Of a DNA stretch of 26,911 nt, positions 14,380 to 23,016 are shown piece after piece. Origin of the DNA: Spirochaetales bacterium (GTDB lineage: Bacteria > Spirochaetota > Leptospiria > Leptospirales > Leptonemataceae). Below the pieces are notes generated by a model, which was not told the DNA's origin, did not search any database, and saw nothing but the letters and a program-made list of their open reading frames with translations. The translations under genes and the position numbers were made by a program. Where the stretch lies: the NCBI GenBank assembly GCA_024233935.1, contig JACKOY010000031.1, positions 1 through 26,911 of the forward strand, given 5' to 3'. How positions within the stretch are numbered: the stretch's first letter is position 1; every line of letters begins with the position of its first letter.

Positions 14380-15009
14380 ATGCTTCATTTCGAAAACGTT
14401 ATCATCGCCTACGATTCCAAACCCCTTCTGCGTGACGTGCGCTTCCATCTGGAGCCCGGAACGGCGGGCGTACTGGTGGGTCCCTCCGGCTGCGGGAAAT
14501 CTTCGCTCTTGCTTGCCACGGCCGGCCTGGTTTCATTCCAGGGGGAAATCCGCGTCCAGGATTTGACTGTGGACGCCCACAACGTCCAGCAAATTCGTCG
14601 GGAGTGCCTGGCCTGGCTGCCCCAGGAGATTGGTCTACCGGCGTCGTCGGTTTCGGACCTCTTTAGGTCGCTGCGCGAATTGCGCGCCAACCGCGGGGCG
14701 CGTGGGCTCGATGAAAGCAAGGTGCTGGAATACTTTGAAATGCTCGGCCTCTCCGAAGACCTCCTGACCCGCGCCATGACGGAAATTTCGGGAGGTCAGA
14801 AGGTGCGCATTCTGCTTGGCGCGCTTCTGGCCCTGAAGCGCCCCCTGCTTCTTCTGGATGAGCCCAGCGCCATGCTCGACGATGTGTCCACCGAACGCGT
14901 TTGGGAAGCCATCCATCATTCCGGCGTAACGGTGCTTTCCACTTCCAACGACCCCCGCTGGATAGCGAAGCATAGAGTTCAGATTCCAGTGCAGGAGTTT
15001 GCAGCGTGA
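14380..15009 (+). CDS. fetA: FetA-like ABC transporter ATP-binding protein
   Basis: The 209-residue ATPase has Walker A GPSGCGKS (34-41), Q-loop Gln82, the signature ISGGQ (136-140) and Walker B LLLLDEPS with D160 and E161. Its partner, overlapping by four bases, is a UPF0014/FetB membrane protein, so the pair corresponds to FetAB (YbbL/YbbM), which in E. coli helps resist iron-dependent peroxide stress, proposed to act by iron export. The H-loop, normally THD, reads STSNDP (187-192), placing Asn190 where the switch histidine should be. That is unusual for an active ABC ATPase. The region upstream to the divergent DUF1289 gene is ~120 bases; no strong ribosome site or Fur-like box was recognised. 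The symbol rests on the pairing with fetB. Confidence 0.88.
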   Translation: MLHFENVIIAYDSKPLLRDVRFHLEPGTAGVLVGPSGCGKSSLLLATAGLVSFQGEIRVQDLTVDAHNVQQIRRECLAWLPQEIGLPASSVSDLFRSLRELRANRGARGLDESKVLEYFEMLGLSEDLLTRAMTEISGGQKVRILLGALLALKRPLLLLDEPSAMLDDVSTERVWEAIHHSGVTVLSTSNDPRWIAKHRVQIPVQEFAA

Positions 15010-15800
15010 ACGGCGCGATCGAGATTTCGTACGCCCGTCTGGGCCTGGCGTACCTGGGATTGCTGCTGCCATTTCTGGTGCTTTTTTTGCTCAGCACGGG
15101 GCAACTCAGCGCGGCGGTCATCGCCGTGTTGCGCATGACCCTGCAACTTTCTCTGGTGGGCCTGTACCTGGAAGTGTTGTTCCGGCTGGATAGCCCGTAT
15201 CTGAATACACTCTGGGTGGTCGTGATGCTATTCGTTTCGGCCGGCACAATCGTACGACGTACCGGCCTTGCACTGCGTCTGCTGTTTTTGCCGGCCCTGG
15301 CGGCGATGGGTGTGGCCGTGGTTTTTGCAGACCTGTTCTTTCTGGGAGTTGTCGTGCACATGGAGCACCTGCTCACGGCGCGCTACCTGATTCCGATTAC
15401 CGGCATGTTGCTCGGGAACTGCCTGCAGGCAAACATCGTCGGGCTCGACAGTTACTTTCGCCGCATCAGCGAAGAGCGCATACGCTATCAGTTTTTTTTG
15501 TGCTGCGGGGCCACGCGCTCGGAGGCCCTGCGTCCTTTCTTCCGCGACGCCGTGCGTCGGGCCCTGGACCCCGTCATTGCAAACGTTTCGGTCATTGGCC
15601 TTATTTCGCTGCCGGGCATGATGACCGGTCAGATCCTCGGTGGTTCGAGTCCATCGGTCGCGATTCGCTATCAGATTATGATCATGGTTGCGATTTTCTT
15701 TACGGCGACCATGGGTGTAATGGCCTGCATTATCTTTTCGCGCCGCTTTGCCTTTGACGCATTTGATCGGCTTAAGCCGGGACTCTTTCGCGCTTCATAA
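15006..15800 (+). CDS. fetB: FetB-like ABC permease (UPF0014)
   Basis: A 264-residue integral membrane protein with about seven hydrophobic segments, close to the usual ~260 residues of the family. Diagnostic segments are AVLRMTLQLSLVGLYL near the N-terminus, PITGMLLGN in the middle, and VIGLISLPGMMTGQILGG toward the C-terminus. Between the last two is the cytoplasmic stretch with RCGATRSEAL-like residues (CCGATRSEALRPFFRDAVRR), which contacts the ATPase. The GTG start overlaps the TGA of fetA (GTGA), so the two are translationally coupled. It is followed by ~220 bases without a recognisable gene, before the convergent cysK; I see no T-rich terminator there. Confidence 0.92.
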   Translation: MNGAIEISYARLGLAYLGLLLPFLVLFLLSTGQLSAAVIAVLRMTLQLSLVGLYLEVLFRLDSPYLNTLWVVVMLFVSAGTIVRRTGLALRLLFLPALAAMGVAVVFADLFFLGVVVHMEHLLTARYLIPITGMLLGNCLQANIVGLDSYFRRISEERIRYQFFLCCGATRSEALRPFFRDAVRRALDPVIANVSVIGLISLPGMMTGQILGGSSPSVAIRYQIMIMVAIFFTATMGVMACIIFSRRFAFDAFDRLKPGLFRAS

Positions 15801-16023
15801 GGCCAGGGCGTCCGCTACTCCCACGCTTCCGGGCAGGGCTTCCAGGCCAGGGCAGTCTCAATCGCCTGCGTTCGCGCCAATAATTGGCAGCCCGTCCCGC
15901 GTCTCGGGTCTGAACGCGAGGGCCAGACCATCACAACGTCCGGAGCCCTGAACGCGGACAGCCACGCTTCGTTCCACGAAGACCTCTACAACGCTCTGCG
16001 ATCGGCTGGCGGCTCGGCGGAAG

Positions 16024-17004
16024 CTAAAACTCAAAGTACTGCTGCACCGTAAAATAGCGCTCGAGGGAATCACAAAAGATTGTGACAACATTCTTTCCAG
16101 GGCCTAACTCCCGGGCGATCTGCATCGCCGCAAACAGGTTCGCGCCCGAAGAGATGCCGCATAGAATGCCTTCGTTGCGCGCAATGGCGCGGGTGGTGTG
16201 AAAGGCGTCTTCGTCTTTGACCCGAACGATGCGATCGATCACGTCCCGATTGAGGATTTCGGGAATAAAACCGGCGCCCAAACCCTGGAGGCGATGCTGG
16301 CCTGGCTTTTTGCCCGAGAGCACCGCGGAGTCGTTTGGTTCGACTGCAACCACCAGCGTATCCGGTCGTTCCTGTTTCAGACTTTCCCCGACTCCGGTGA
16401 TGGTGCCCCCGGTTCCGACGCCGGCCACAAAGGCGTGCACCTGGCCATCCAGAGCGGTAAGAATTTCTTTGACGGTGGTTTTGCGATGACTATCGGGATT
16501 GGCGGCATTCTTGTATTGCGAAGGCAAGAACGCGTTTTTGGTTTGGGCGGCAATTGCGTGGGCCCGTCGGACGGCGCCGTCCATCCCCAGCCTGGTCGGG
16601 GTCAGGATGACTTCAGCGCCGAAACTCTGCAGAATAAACAGACGCTCAAGACTCATGGACTCCGGCATGGTTATGATGCAGCGCAGGCCTTTCACCGCGC
16701 AGACCATGGCAAGCCCTATGCCGGTGTTGCCGCTGGTGGCTTCGACGATAACGGAGTCGGGCCCGATTTGCCCACTCACTTCCGCCTGCTCGATCATGTT
16801 CAGCGTTGCCCGGTCTTTGATGCTTCCGCCGGGCGAATAGCCTTCGAGCTTGGCGTAAATCGTAGCATGTTCCGGGCCGACCACACGATTCAGGCGTACC
16901 AGCGGAGTGTTGGCGACCAGGTCGAGCACACTCTCGGCGATTTCGGCCCCGGTTTTTCGTACGGCTCCGGATTGATCCAGGTGAAGGGCGTTGATTTCGT
17001 TCAT
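16024..17004 (-). CDS. cysK: cysteine synthase (O-acetylserine sulfhydrylase)
   Basis: The 326-residue PLP enzyme joins sulfide to O-acetylserine to make cysteine. PLP-binding Lys63 lies in PGGSIKDRA; the substrate loop is TSGNTG (90-95); the phosphate-binding loop is GTGGT (197-201); and Ser285 of GISSGAN binds the pyridine nitrogen. The C-terminal FCDSLERYFT segment is also typical. It has ~22 extra N-terminal residues before the usual start of the fold. It could be a CysM or cystathionine beta-synthase-like variant, but length and motifs favour CysK. Its ATG is one base after the stop of a PiT-family permease gene, so the two are one operon; that context supports a role in sulfate-derived cysteine synthesis. 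Confidence 0.93.
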   Translation of the reverse strand: MNEINALHLDQSGAVRKTGAEIAESVLDLVANTPLVRLNRVVGPEHATIYAKLEGYSPGGSIKDRATLNMIEQAEVSGQIGPDSVIVEATSGNTGIGLAMVCAVKGLRCIITMPESMSLERLFILQSFGAEVILTPTRLGMDGAVRRAHAIAAQTKNAFLPSQYKNAANPDSHRKTTVKEILTALDGQVHAFVAGVGTGGTITGVGESLKQERPDTLVVAVEPNDSAVLSGKKPGQHRLQGLGAGFIPEILNRDVIDRIVRVKDEDAFHTTRAIARNEGILCGISSGANLFAAMQIARELGPGKNVVTIFCDSLERYFTVQQYFEF

Positions 17005-17005
17005 A

Positions 17006-18019
17006 TTAGTTTATCCCCGGCGCGCCGTGTTCCAGCAACGGACGCACACGGCCCAGAATCCAGAGCAGGCCATAACTCACGACCAGAGCCAGCGCCGGCG
17101 TCAATGTCCAAACCTTGAGTATCTTCCGGGCGATGGGCTGATGGAGAGTCATGCTGTGCGGCAGTTCCTGCTTCACAGTCAGCATGGCGAGCAAGGCCAT
17201 CGAAGCGACCTGCACGTACGGCGCCGGCAGTCCGATGACCGAAGCAGTAATGATCAAAGACGAGCAAACAATCGAAACAATCGACGATGATATGAGGCCC
17301 AGCGGAACGATTTCCTTACCGGCCGTTTCCATGACGCCCTTGCCGAGCAGCAGCCCGCCCAATCCAAAAAGCGGGGCGAAAATCAGAAAGCCGGTCACGG
17401 GCGCAAACAGTCCCGCGGCAGCCAGGGGGCCGACTACATTGGCGACGTTGTTGCTGCCGATTCCCAGGGCGCCGTAGCAATCGGTTACAACCGTTAGCCA
17501 GCGCAGTCCGGTCTTGTGTCGCTGCAGCTTTTCGTGAAAACGAAAGTTGGAGGAGCGAGGCGGATAGAGGAAACGCGCCAAAAAATACGTCAGGAAGTAC
17601 GCCAGAAACGAGATCGCGATCCAGACCAGAAACATGTAACCGACCAGGTGGTAGTCCAGGTGGCCGTAGTACAATCCAACGCCCGAAAACGAACCGACTA
17701 TGATTATGCTTGTGGACTGCGGGATGCGAATCAGATTCGCCAGGAAGAGCGAAGCCCCCGCGGCCACCAAAAGTATGACCGCCACTTCCGGGCTGACCAG
17801 TTCCTCCGGTACGATTCGCGAGCGCAGGGTTGCCGCGACCCTCGATCCAAACAGCAAGGCGCCGGCCAGGACAAAGACCGTAAAGAGCGCGACCGCGCTG
17901 CCCCGTCCTAGTATGCCGCTGCCGTACGAAGGCGAAAACGCGACGCCCAATCCGCTGGCCCCCATGTTCAGCGCCCAGAAGACCGAAACCCCGATCAGAA
18001 TGATGCTTACTGTTTCCAT
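17006..18019 (-). CDS. PiT-family anion permease, probable CysP-type sulfate transporter
   Basis: A 337-residue membrane protein with about ten hydrophobic segments and the internal repeat of the PiT family. The first signature is degenerate (NMGASGLGVAFSPSYGSG, 19-36), while the second reads GIGSNNVANVVGPLAAAG, close to the canonical GANDVANA form. As I recall, CysP of Bacillus subtilis, a PiT-family sulfate permease, has a similar GASG first signature. The gene sits one base before cysK, so sulfate rather than phosphate is the likely substrate. No PhoU-like partner, common beside phosphate PiT genes, is present. AGGA lies close to ATG 18019. It is divergent from the antiporter gene. Alternatives are phosphate or thiosulfate. 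Confidence 0.87.
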   Translation of the reverse strand: METVSIILIGVSVFWALNMGASGLGVAFSPSYGSGILGRGSAVALFTVFVLAGALLFGSRVAATLRSRIVPEELVSPEVAVILLVAAGASLFLANLIRIPQSTSIIIVGSFSGVGLYYGHLDYHLVGYMFLVWIAISFLAYFLTYFLARFLYPPRSSNFRFHEKLQRHKTGLRWLTVVTDCYGALGIGSNNVANVVGPLAAAGLFAPVTGFLIFAPLFGLGGLLLGKGVMETAGKEIVPLGLISSSIVSIVCSSLIITASVIGLPAPYVQVASMALLAMLTVKQELPHSMTLHQPIARKILKVWTLTPALALVVSYGLLWILGRVRPLLEHGAPGIN

Positions 18020-18044
18020 ATTCCTGTCAGCCGGAAATCCCTAT

Positions 18045-18069
18045 TATTCCGATCGGACTGGTAGGAATT
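18045..18069. promoter_or_regulatory. imperfect inverted repeat TATTCC-N13-GGAATT upstream of the permease-cysK operon
   Basis: Two half-sites, TATTCC (18045-18050) and GGAATT (18064-18069), match as an inverted repeat at five of six positions, 26 bases upstream of the permease start. The minus strand here also contains AATAAT, which could serve as a -10 element. Cysteine regulators such as CymR bind sites of similar character, but the similarity is weak and no regulator gene is close. Confidence 0.22.
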
Positions 18070-18163
18070 GCGGGGTGGCGGCGCTCTGTCAAATCAAAAG
18101 GTCCCTCCCGGTCGGCCCCCGGACCACTGGCGACGCTACCGTGCGGCACCCTACGAGGATCGC

Positions 18164-20266
18164 ATGCCCGACCTGATCCTCGGCTTTCTGGTGCAGGTGA
18201 GCATTTTGCTCTTCGCGGCCCGACTCTGCGCAGAGATTGCCGAGCGGCTTGGCCAGCCTGGTGTGCTGGGTGAGATTCTCGCCGGCGTGCTTTTGGGACC
18301 TTCCGGCCTGGCGGGCCTGGTGCCGGCCTTTCGACCCTGGATCATGCCCGAGACCCAGGGCCCCGCTTTGATTGAGGCCCTGGCTATGCCCGGCGCCATG
18401 TTTCTGCTTTTGATCATTGGTCTGGAGCTGGACCCGGCGTTGATACGCCGCCACGCGCGCCGCGCTCTTGGGGCCTCCCTGGGCGGCCTGCTTTTGACCT
18501 TTGCTCTCGGATTGCTTCTCGGTCAGAGCCTTCCGGACCGAATGCTTGCCGGTCCCGATCAACGGCTGGTTTTCTCTCTATTTCTGGCAACGAGCATGTC
18601 CATTACGGCCATCGCCGTGCTTGCGCGCGTGCTCTTCGATCTGGGTCTCACCCGCCGATCGATCGGGCAGTCCATGATGGCTGCGGCCATGATCGACGAC
18701 ACCGTCAGCTGGCTTTTATTGGGCCTCGTTGTCGGTCTGGCCGATGCAAATGCGCCGGGCCCCGCGACAAGTCTGTTCTACTCGGCCTTGCGGCTGGGTG
18801 GCTTTCTTGTGTTTGCTTTCGTTGTTGCCCGGCCGGTTCTCAAAATCGCCGTGCGCTTCTTACAGGAGCGTATGGTGGCGCCCCATCGTCAGACCGCCTT
18901 TGTTGTGCTGATCGCCTTTGTTTTCGGAGCGATTGCGCATGGCCTTCATCTTGAGGCGATACTCGGTGCTTTTGTGGCGGGCATCGTGTTCGGACGCATC
19001 CCGTATCTTTCGTCCGGAGTGCGCCATGGTCTGCAGAGCATGTCTTTTGGCGTGCTCACCCCGATCTTCTTCGCGACCATTGGACTGAAGGCTGACGTGC
19101 GAGCCGTGCTCACGTTTGAGTACCTGCCCGTCCTCGCGGCGGTCATTGCCACCGCCTGCGCCGGAAAGATCTGCGGTGTCTTTATCGGAGCGCGCCTTTT
19201 GGGCCGGGTGCCAACCATGGAAGCCCTGGCGATGGGCTTCGGCCTGAATTCACGCGGGGCCGTGGAAATCGTCATCGCCTCCATTGGTCTTTCGATCGGT
19301 GTGCTCACCGGGCAGATGTTCACAATCATCGTGATCATGGCCATCTTTACGTCGGTTATTTCTCCGGCGTTGTTGCGACGCGCCATGCGCCATGTCCCGC
19401 AGACCGCAGCGGAGGAAATGCGGGCGGAAAGGGAACGTGGGACTTCAGCCCATCGTGATATTCATCGGGTCTTGATGCCGCTTCGCAGTCGAAAGGAGAT
19501 GGGCCCGCATCTCGAAGTGGAGCTTGCGATTCTGGAACGCCTGCGTCGGAACTCACCTCTGGTTCTGACGTTGTTTACAGCGGTCGATGAATCCGAGCGC
19601 AAGGCTGCCGGTGCTTATTTGAGAAACGTTTCTCGCCGCCTGGAAAGTCTCGAACCGTACTCAAAGGTGGTGGCCGGCTCTGCTCCCGAGACTGCCATCC
19701 TTTCGGAGCTGCGCAACGATTACGATCTGCTCGTGCTCGGCGCTCCGGAACGCGGCACGGGCACCGAAATGCTTTTTACACCGATGGTGGACTATCTGGT
19801 GCGCATGGCCGGTTGTCCCACACTGGTCGTGAGCGGGGCTTCCGCAAGTCCTGGGCCCCAGCGTCTGAAACGTATTCTGGTGCCGTCCAATGGAACCATC
19901 CACGCCCGTCGCGCTGCCGACCTGGCCTGTTCCATTGCCGACGAGGATGCGGAGATTCTCTTTTTGCACGTGCTCGGGCGCGAACGAAACCTGTCCCTCT
20001 CGGGGACTGAGGACCTGGAAGCGCGCGGAAACGACATCGTGCAGGATCTGCAGGGCATCGCAACAGCGCGCGGAATGGTCGGGCGCGGTATTCTGCGAAG
20101 CGGGGCCCCGGAAATGACCATACCGGCCGTCGCAAACGAGGAGGCTGTGGATCTAATCCTTTTGGGCACAAATCTGCGGACCGGTTCGGCGCGTCTCTTG
20201 CTTGGGCCGCGGGTCGCGGGGGTGCTGTCCGGTGCTTCCTGTCCCGTTATTGTCTATTCGAGCTGA
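18164..20266 (+). CDS. CPA2 cation/proton antiporter with two universal-stress domains
   Basis: A 700-residue protein with a Na+/H+ exchanger domain of ~12 membrane helices (1-~405) and a cytoplasmic tail of two UspA-like domains (~430-560 and ~567-700). The ion-binding helix carries AAAMIDDTVSW with D178 and D179, the double-Asp form found in electrogenic Na+/H+ antiporters such as NapA; K+-linked Kef proteins have QD there. GEILAGVLLGP (36-46) and the LNSRGAVEI segment (361-369) are typical of CPA2. The Usp domains lack an obvious G-x2-G-x9-G-S/T motif in complete form, so ATP binding is uncertain. GAGG six bases upstream supports ATG 18164. It shares a ~140-base upstream region with the divergent permease gene. 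Its end overlaps the convergent panE-like gene by 13 bases. Confidence 0.92.
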   Translation: MPDLILGFLVQVSILLFAARLCAEIAERLGQPGVLGEILAGVLLGPSGLAGLVPAFRPWIMPETQGPALIEALAMPGAMFLLLIIGLELDPALIRRHARRALGASLGGLLLTFALGLLLGQSLPDRMLAGPDQRLVFSLFLATSMSITAIAVLARVLFDLGLTRRSIGQSMMAAAMIDDTVSWLLLGLVVGLADANAPGPATSLFYSALRLGGFLVFAFVVARPVLKIAVRFLQERMVAPHRQTAFVVLIAFVFGAIAHGLHLEAILGAFVAGIVFGRIPYLSSGVRHGLQSMSFGVLTPIFFATIGLKADVRAVLTFEYLPVLAAVIATACAGKICGVFIGARLLGRVPTMEALAMGFGLNSRGAVEIVIASIGLSIGVLTGQMFTIIVIMAIFTSVISPALLRRAMRHVPQTAAEEMRAERERGTSAHRDIHRVLMPLRSRKEMGPHLEVELAILERLRRNSPLVLTLFTAVDESERKAAGAYLRNVSRRLESLEPYSKVVAGSAPETAILSELRNDYDLLVLGAPERGTGTEMLFTPMVDYLVRMAGCPTLVVSGASASPGPQRLKRILVPSNGTIHARRAADLACSIADEDAEILFLHVLGRERNLSLSGTEDLEARGNDIVQDLQGIATARGMVGRGILRSGAPEMTIPAVANEEAVDLILLGTNLRTGSARLLLGPRVAGVLSGASCPVIVYSS

Positions 20267-21222
20267 GTGCAGAGGCCTTTGTAAAGCCGTTCGATTTCCG
20301 GGATCGGCAAATTCAGTCCCAGGCGATCGCGCGTCTCCAGACAGGCGCCGACAATGCTTTCGATTTCCAGATCGCGACCGGCCCGGCGGTCCAAAAGCAT
20401 GCTCGGCAAATAAGCGCCCATGGTCCTGGTTTTTGCGACCTGGTCTTCTATGAAACTCGCGTCAAGGTTCCACGGCAGGTACGGCGTTTCGGCCTGGTGG
20501 ACCGCGCGGCCCAATTCGATGACTTCGCGCATGATGGCGCGCACGCGACCCAGCATGTCCGGGTTGGCCAGAATGAGATCGGTCGGCTGGTTGTAGAGTG
20601 TGCACAGGCCATTGAAAGGTACGTTCCAGACCTGCTTGCGCCAGCGCATCTCCGTGTAGTTTTCCAGGCTTTCGCAATCAATCGCGGACCGTCGCAGCAG
20701 TTCCACAATGGCATCGACATTTCCATAGAATGAAGAGCGATAGGGGGCCACGGCCACATGACCATACTCCGTGTGCTCAATCTGCCCCGGGCTCACGCGA
20801 TTGCTGCACAAGAATGCGGTCCCGCCCAGGATCGCGGCAGAGTCAAACAGTTGCGCCAATCGGTCCTCGTTTCCGATCCCGTTTTGCAGACACAAAATCA
20901 CCGTCCGTCCGGCGCGAAAGATCGGCTCTATAAGCGGGCCGTACATGTGATTGGCCGTCGTTTTAAGGCCAATCAGACAGAGGTCGACGACCCGAATGGA
21001 TTGGGGTGTATTGTGGACCCGCGGAAACAGGATAGAAAAATCACCGTTGATCGATCGGACCCGGATGCCCTCGCGACGTACGGCTTCATAGTCGCTCCGC
21101 AAAAGGAAGTGCACCTCGGTATCGGTCTCTTTTTCGTGGCGCGCCAGAAGACTGCCATAGTAGAGCCCCAGCGCTCCCGCTCCGATGATCGCAATTTTCT
21201 GCGGGGGCGCCGCGATTTGCAT
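20254..21222 (-). CDS. panE: 2-dehydropantoate 2-reductase (ketopantoate reductase)
   Basis: The 322-residue enzyme has the N-terminal Rossmann motif IIGAGALG (12-19) for NADPH binding, CLQNGIGNE (111-119), and the catalytic lysine in RWRKQVWNVPFNGL (K196, with N200 and N204). The C-terminal PSMLLDRRAGRDLEIESI segment binds substrate in PanE. It reduces ketopantoate to pantoate, on the path to pantothenate and CoA. Several PanE-like paralogues act on other 2-oxo acids, and no other pantothenate gene is nearby, so the pathway role is probable, not certain. Its stop lies inside the last codons of the antiporter gene on the other strand. No clear ribosome site precedes ATG 21222. Confidence 0.88.
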   Translation of the reverse strand: MQIAAPPQKIAIIGAGALGLYYGSLLARHEKETDTEVHFLLRSDYEAVRREGIRVRSINGDFSILFPRVHNTPQSIRVVDLCLIGLKTTANHMYGPLIEPIFRAGRTVILCLQNGIGNEDRLAQLFDSAAILGGTAFLCSNRVSPGQIEHTEYGHVAVAPYRSSFYGNVDAIVELLRRSAIDCESLENYTEMRWRKQVWNVPFNGLCTLYNQPTDLILANPDMLGRVRAIMREVIELGRAVHQAETPYLPWNLDASFIEDQVAKTRTMGAYLPSMLLDRRAGRDLEIESIVGACLETRDRLGLNLPIPEIERLYKGLCTQLE

Positions 21223-21320
21223 TGTTTGAGCATTGCGGGTTTCTTTTACAGTTCAAGAAGTTTCGTAGACTGCACACGGGTCACGGACCTCGACGTAAAG
21301 TCCGGCCCCCGGGCCTCGCG

Positions 21321-21398
21321 GGCGGAGATTACTACGGGGAAGCGATCGCCATCTCGGACGATGGCGCGGTCTGGATTGCCGGCGCGAGCAGGAAAGAC
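21321..21398 (+). pseudogene. possible remnant of an SBBP beta-propeller repeat
   Basis: In the ~230-base gap between the panE-like and MBOAT genes, a plus-strand frame reads GGDYYGEAIAISDDGAVW-IAG, which resembles one blade of SBBP repeat proteins (DY-x3-IAvd-x-GnvyvtG), common in leptospiral secreted proteins. No signal peptide, start with ribosome site, or further blades exist around it, so if real it is a decayed fragment. The match could also be chance. Confidence 0.3.
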
Positions 21399-21450
21399 AC
21401 AGGCGCCGCTGGCATCAGCCAAACACGCAATCGGATCGGGGATCGTGTCC

Positions 21451-23016
21451 TTAGAAGACAAAGTAAATAAACGGCGAGCCGGAGGCCGAGAATTGAATGC
21501 AAACGACCGTCAGGACGGCGCCGGCCCCGATTTCGACCCAGAGCGGGATGCGCCATCGCAGCCGACCTTTTTCGAAGAGCCAGTAGCCCAGCACGTGGCC
21601 CGCCGCGATAAAACCCGCGGCCCAGAGCACGGGGTAGGCGTAAGTCGCGGCGGAGAAGTCGGCCGAGCAGGCCTCCAGACAGAGCATGCGCTTCATGATC
21701 AACCAGGACTCACTGATGTTGCGGCTGCGAAACATGGTCCCGAAAAAGATGGTAACAAAAGAAGTCAAAGCCAGTTTCAGAATGTCGATCGGCCAGCGTT
21801 TGGAGAAATAGCGTACTTCGGGGTGCGCCTCATGTTCGATTCGGGCCGCGTTCTGGGCTTCTTTCTGTACGTTTTTCATTTGCGAACGATTGCGCGCCAG
21901 ATCGCGCACCGAGCTTTCTACGGCCAGAATCAGCCCGTGAATTGCCCCCCAAATCGTATAGGTCCAATTGGCCCCGTGCCAGACGCCGGCCGCAAACATA
22001 GTGAGGAAGATGTTGAACTTGTGGCGCAGGAACCCCACGCGACTGCCGCCCAAAGGTATGTACAGGTAATCCCGGTTCCAGCGGATCAAAGATATGTGCC
22101 AGCGTTGCCAGTGCTCCGTTACGGATTTGCTGAGATAGGGCATTCGAAAATTTTCCGGAAGCCGGTATCCCAGAAATATCGCGGTGCCCCAGGCCATATC
22201 CGAATAGCCCGAGAAGTCGCAGTACACCTGGACCCAAAAAGCCAGCGCCCCCATCCAGTGCCCACCGGCATCGAAGCCGGTTGGACTGCCGTAGATTGCG
22301 TCGACAATGGGGGCCATGTTGTCCGCCAGCACGGCCTTCTTGAAATAACCCATGGCGAACCAGCGGGCAGCCTCGCGCATGTTCGCGCTCTGAATGATCG
22401 GCTCTTGATCGAGCTGGGGTAGAAACTCCTTCGCCGTAACGATCGGGCCCGCGACCAACTGCGGGAAAAAAGAAACAAAGAGGGCAAAGCGAATGAAATC
22501 GCGTTCAGTCGGAATAACGTCCCGATAGACATCAATTGTGTAACTCATGGACTGAAAGGTGAAAAACGAGATACCCACCGGCAAAACCACGCGAATCATA
22601 AAACGATAACGGTCGTAGGCGTCAAAGGTGGACGGTTCGATCATGTTGATGAAGTCTACGAACTCCCCAATGAAAAAATCAGAGTACTTAAAGTAACCCA
22701 GAATACCCAGATTCATTGCCAGGCTGATGACCAGAGCCGCCCGTCGTTTCGCCCGGGCGACCTCCGACTGTCCGCTTTCGCCCTGTCTCGTCTGTGCAAT
22801 CGCAAGGCCGGCAACATAGTCCACGGCGGTAGACAGGAAGATCAAAAGACCGTACTGCCAAACGGAAGACATGTAAAAAAAGTACGAGGCGATCAGAAGG
22901 AAGATGTGTCGGGCTCGAGAAAGATGCTTTGGCCCAACGATCAGGGGCAGCAGCGCCCAGTAGATCAAGAGCACCGCCGAAAAGAAATACAGGAATATGG
23001 CGCTTGAAAAAATCAC
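21451..23016 (-). CDS. AlgI-like MBOAT membrane O-acyltransferase
   Basis: A 521-residue polytopic protein of the MBOAT family. Key segments are LPVGISFFTFQSMSY (145-159), FPQLVAGPIV (184-193), CDFSGYSDMAWGTA (266-279), EHWQRWHISLIRWNRDYLYI (301-320) and AAGVWHGANW (342-351), where H347 is the conserved catalytic His. The C-terminus FIYFVF is also AlgI/DltB-like. Such proteins move acyl, often acetyl, groups from the cytoplasm to an extracellular polysaccharide or lipid, normally with an SGNH or AlgJ/X partner. No such partner is seen; instead the gene overlaps the CPBP-type protease gene by four bases (ATGA), which indicates coupled expression. A spacer of about 60 residues (365-425) is hydrophilic with a Lys/Arg/Glu-rich helix. 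The substrate is unknown. Confidence 0.93.
   Translation of the reverse strand: MIFSSAIFLYFFSAVLLIYWALLPLIVGPKHLSRARHIFLLIASYFFYMSSVWQYGLLIFLSTAVDYVAGLAIAQTRQGESGQSEVARAKRRAALVISLAMNLGILGYFKYSDFFIGEFVDFINMIEPSTFDAYDRYRFMIRVVLPVGISFFTFQSMSYTIDVYRDVIPTERDFIRFALFVSFFPQLVAGPIVTAKEFLPQLDQEPIIQSANMREAARWFAMGYFKKAVLADNMAPIVDAIYGSPTGFDAGGHWMGALAFWVQVYCDFSGYSDMAWGTAIFLGYRLPENFRMPYLSKSVTEHWQRWHISLIRWNRDYLYIPLGGSRVGFLRHKFNIFLTMFAAGVWHGANWTYTIWGAIHGLILAVESSVRDLARNRSQMKNVQKEAQNAARIEHEAHPEVRYFSKRWPIDILKLALTSFVTIFFGTMFRSRNISESWLIMKRMLCLEACSADFSAATYAYPVLWAAGFIAAGHVLGYWLFEKGRLRWRIPLWVEIGAGAVLTVVCIQFSASGSPFIYFVF

Noticed and set aside
15801..16023. Possible small gene or decayed coding piece between fetB and cysK
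   Set aside because: Short frames on both strands have no start with a ribosome site and no recognisable motif; a minus-strand frame only continues out of an alternative frame of cysK.
16198..17118. 306-codon plus-strand open frame
   Set aside because: Antisense to cysK; a shadow.
20758..22422. 554-codon plus-strand open frame
   Set aside because: It runs antisense to panE and the MBOAT gene, has no motifs, and is a high-GC shadow of those genes.
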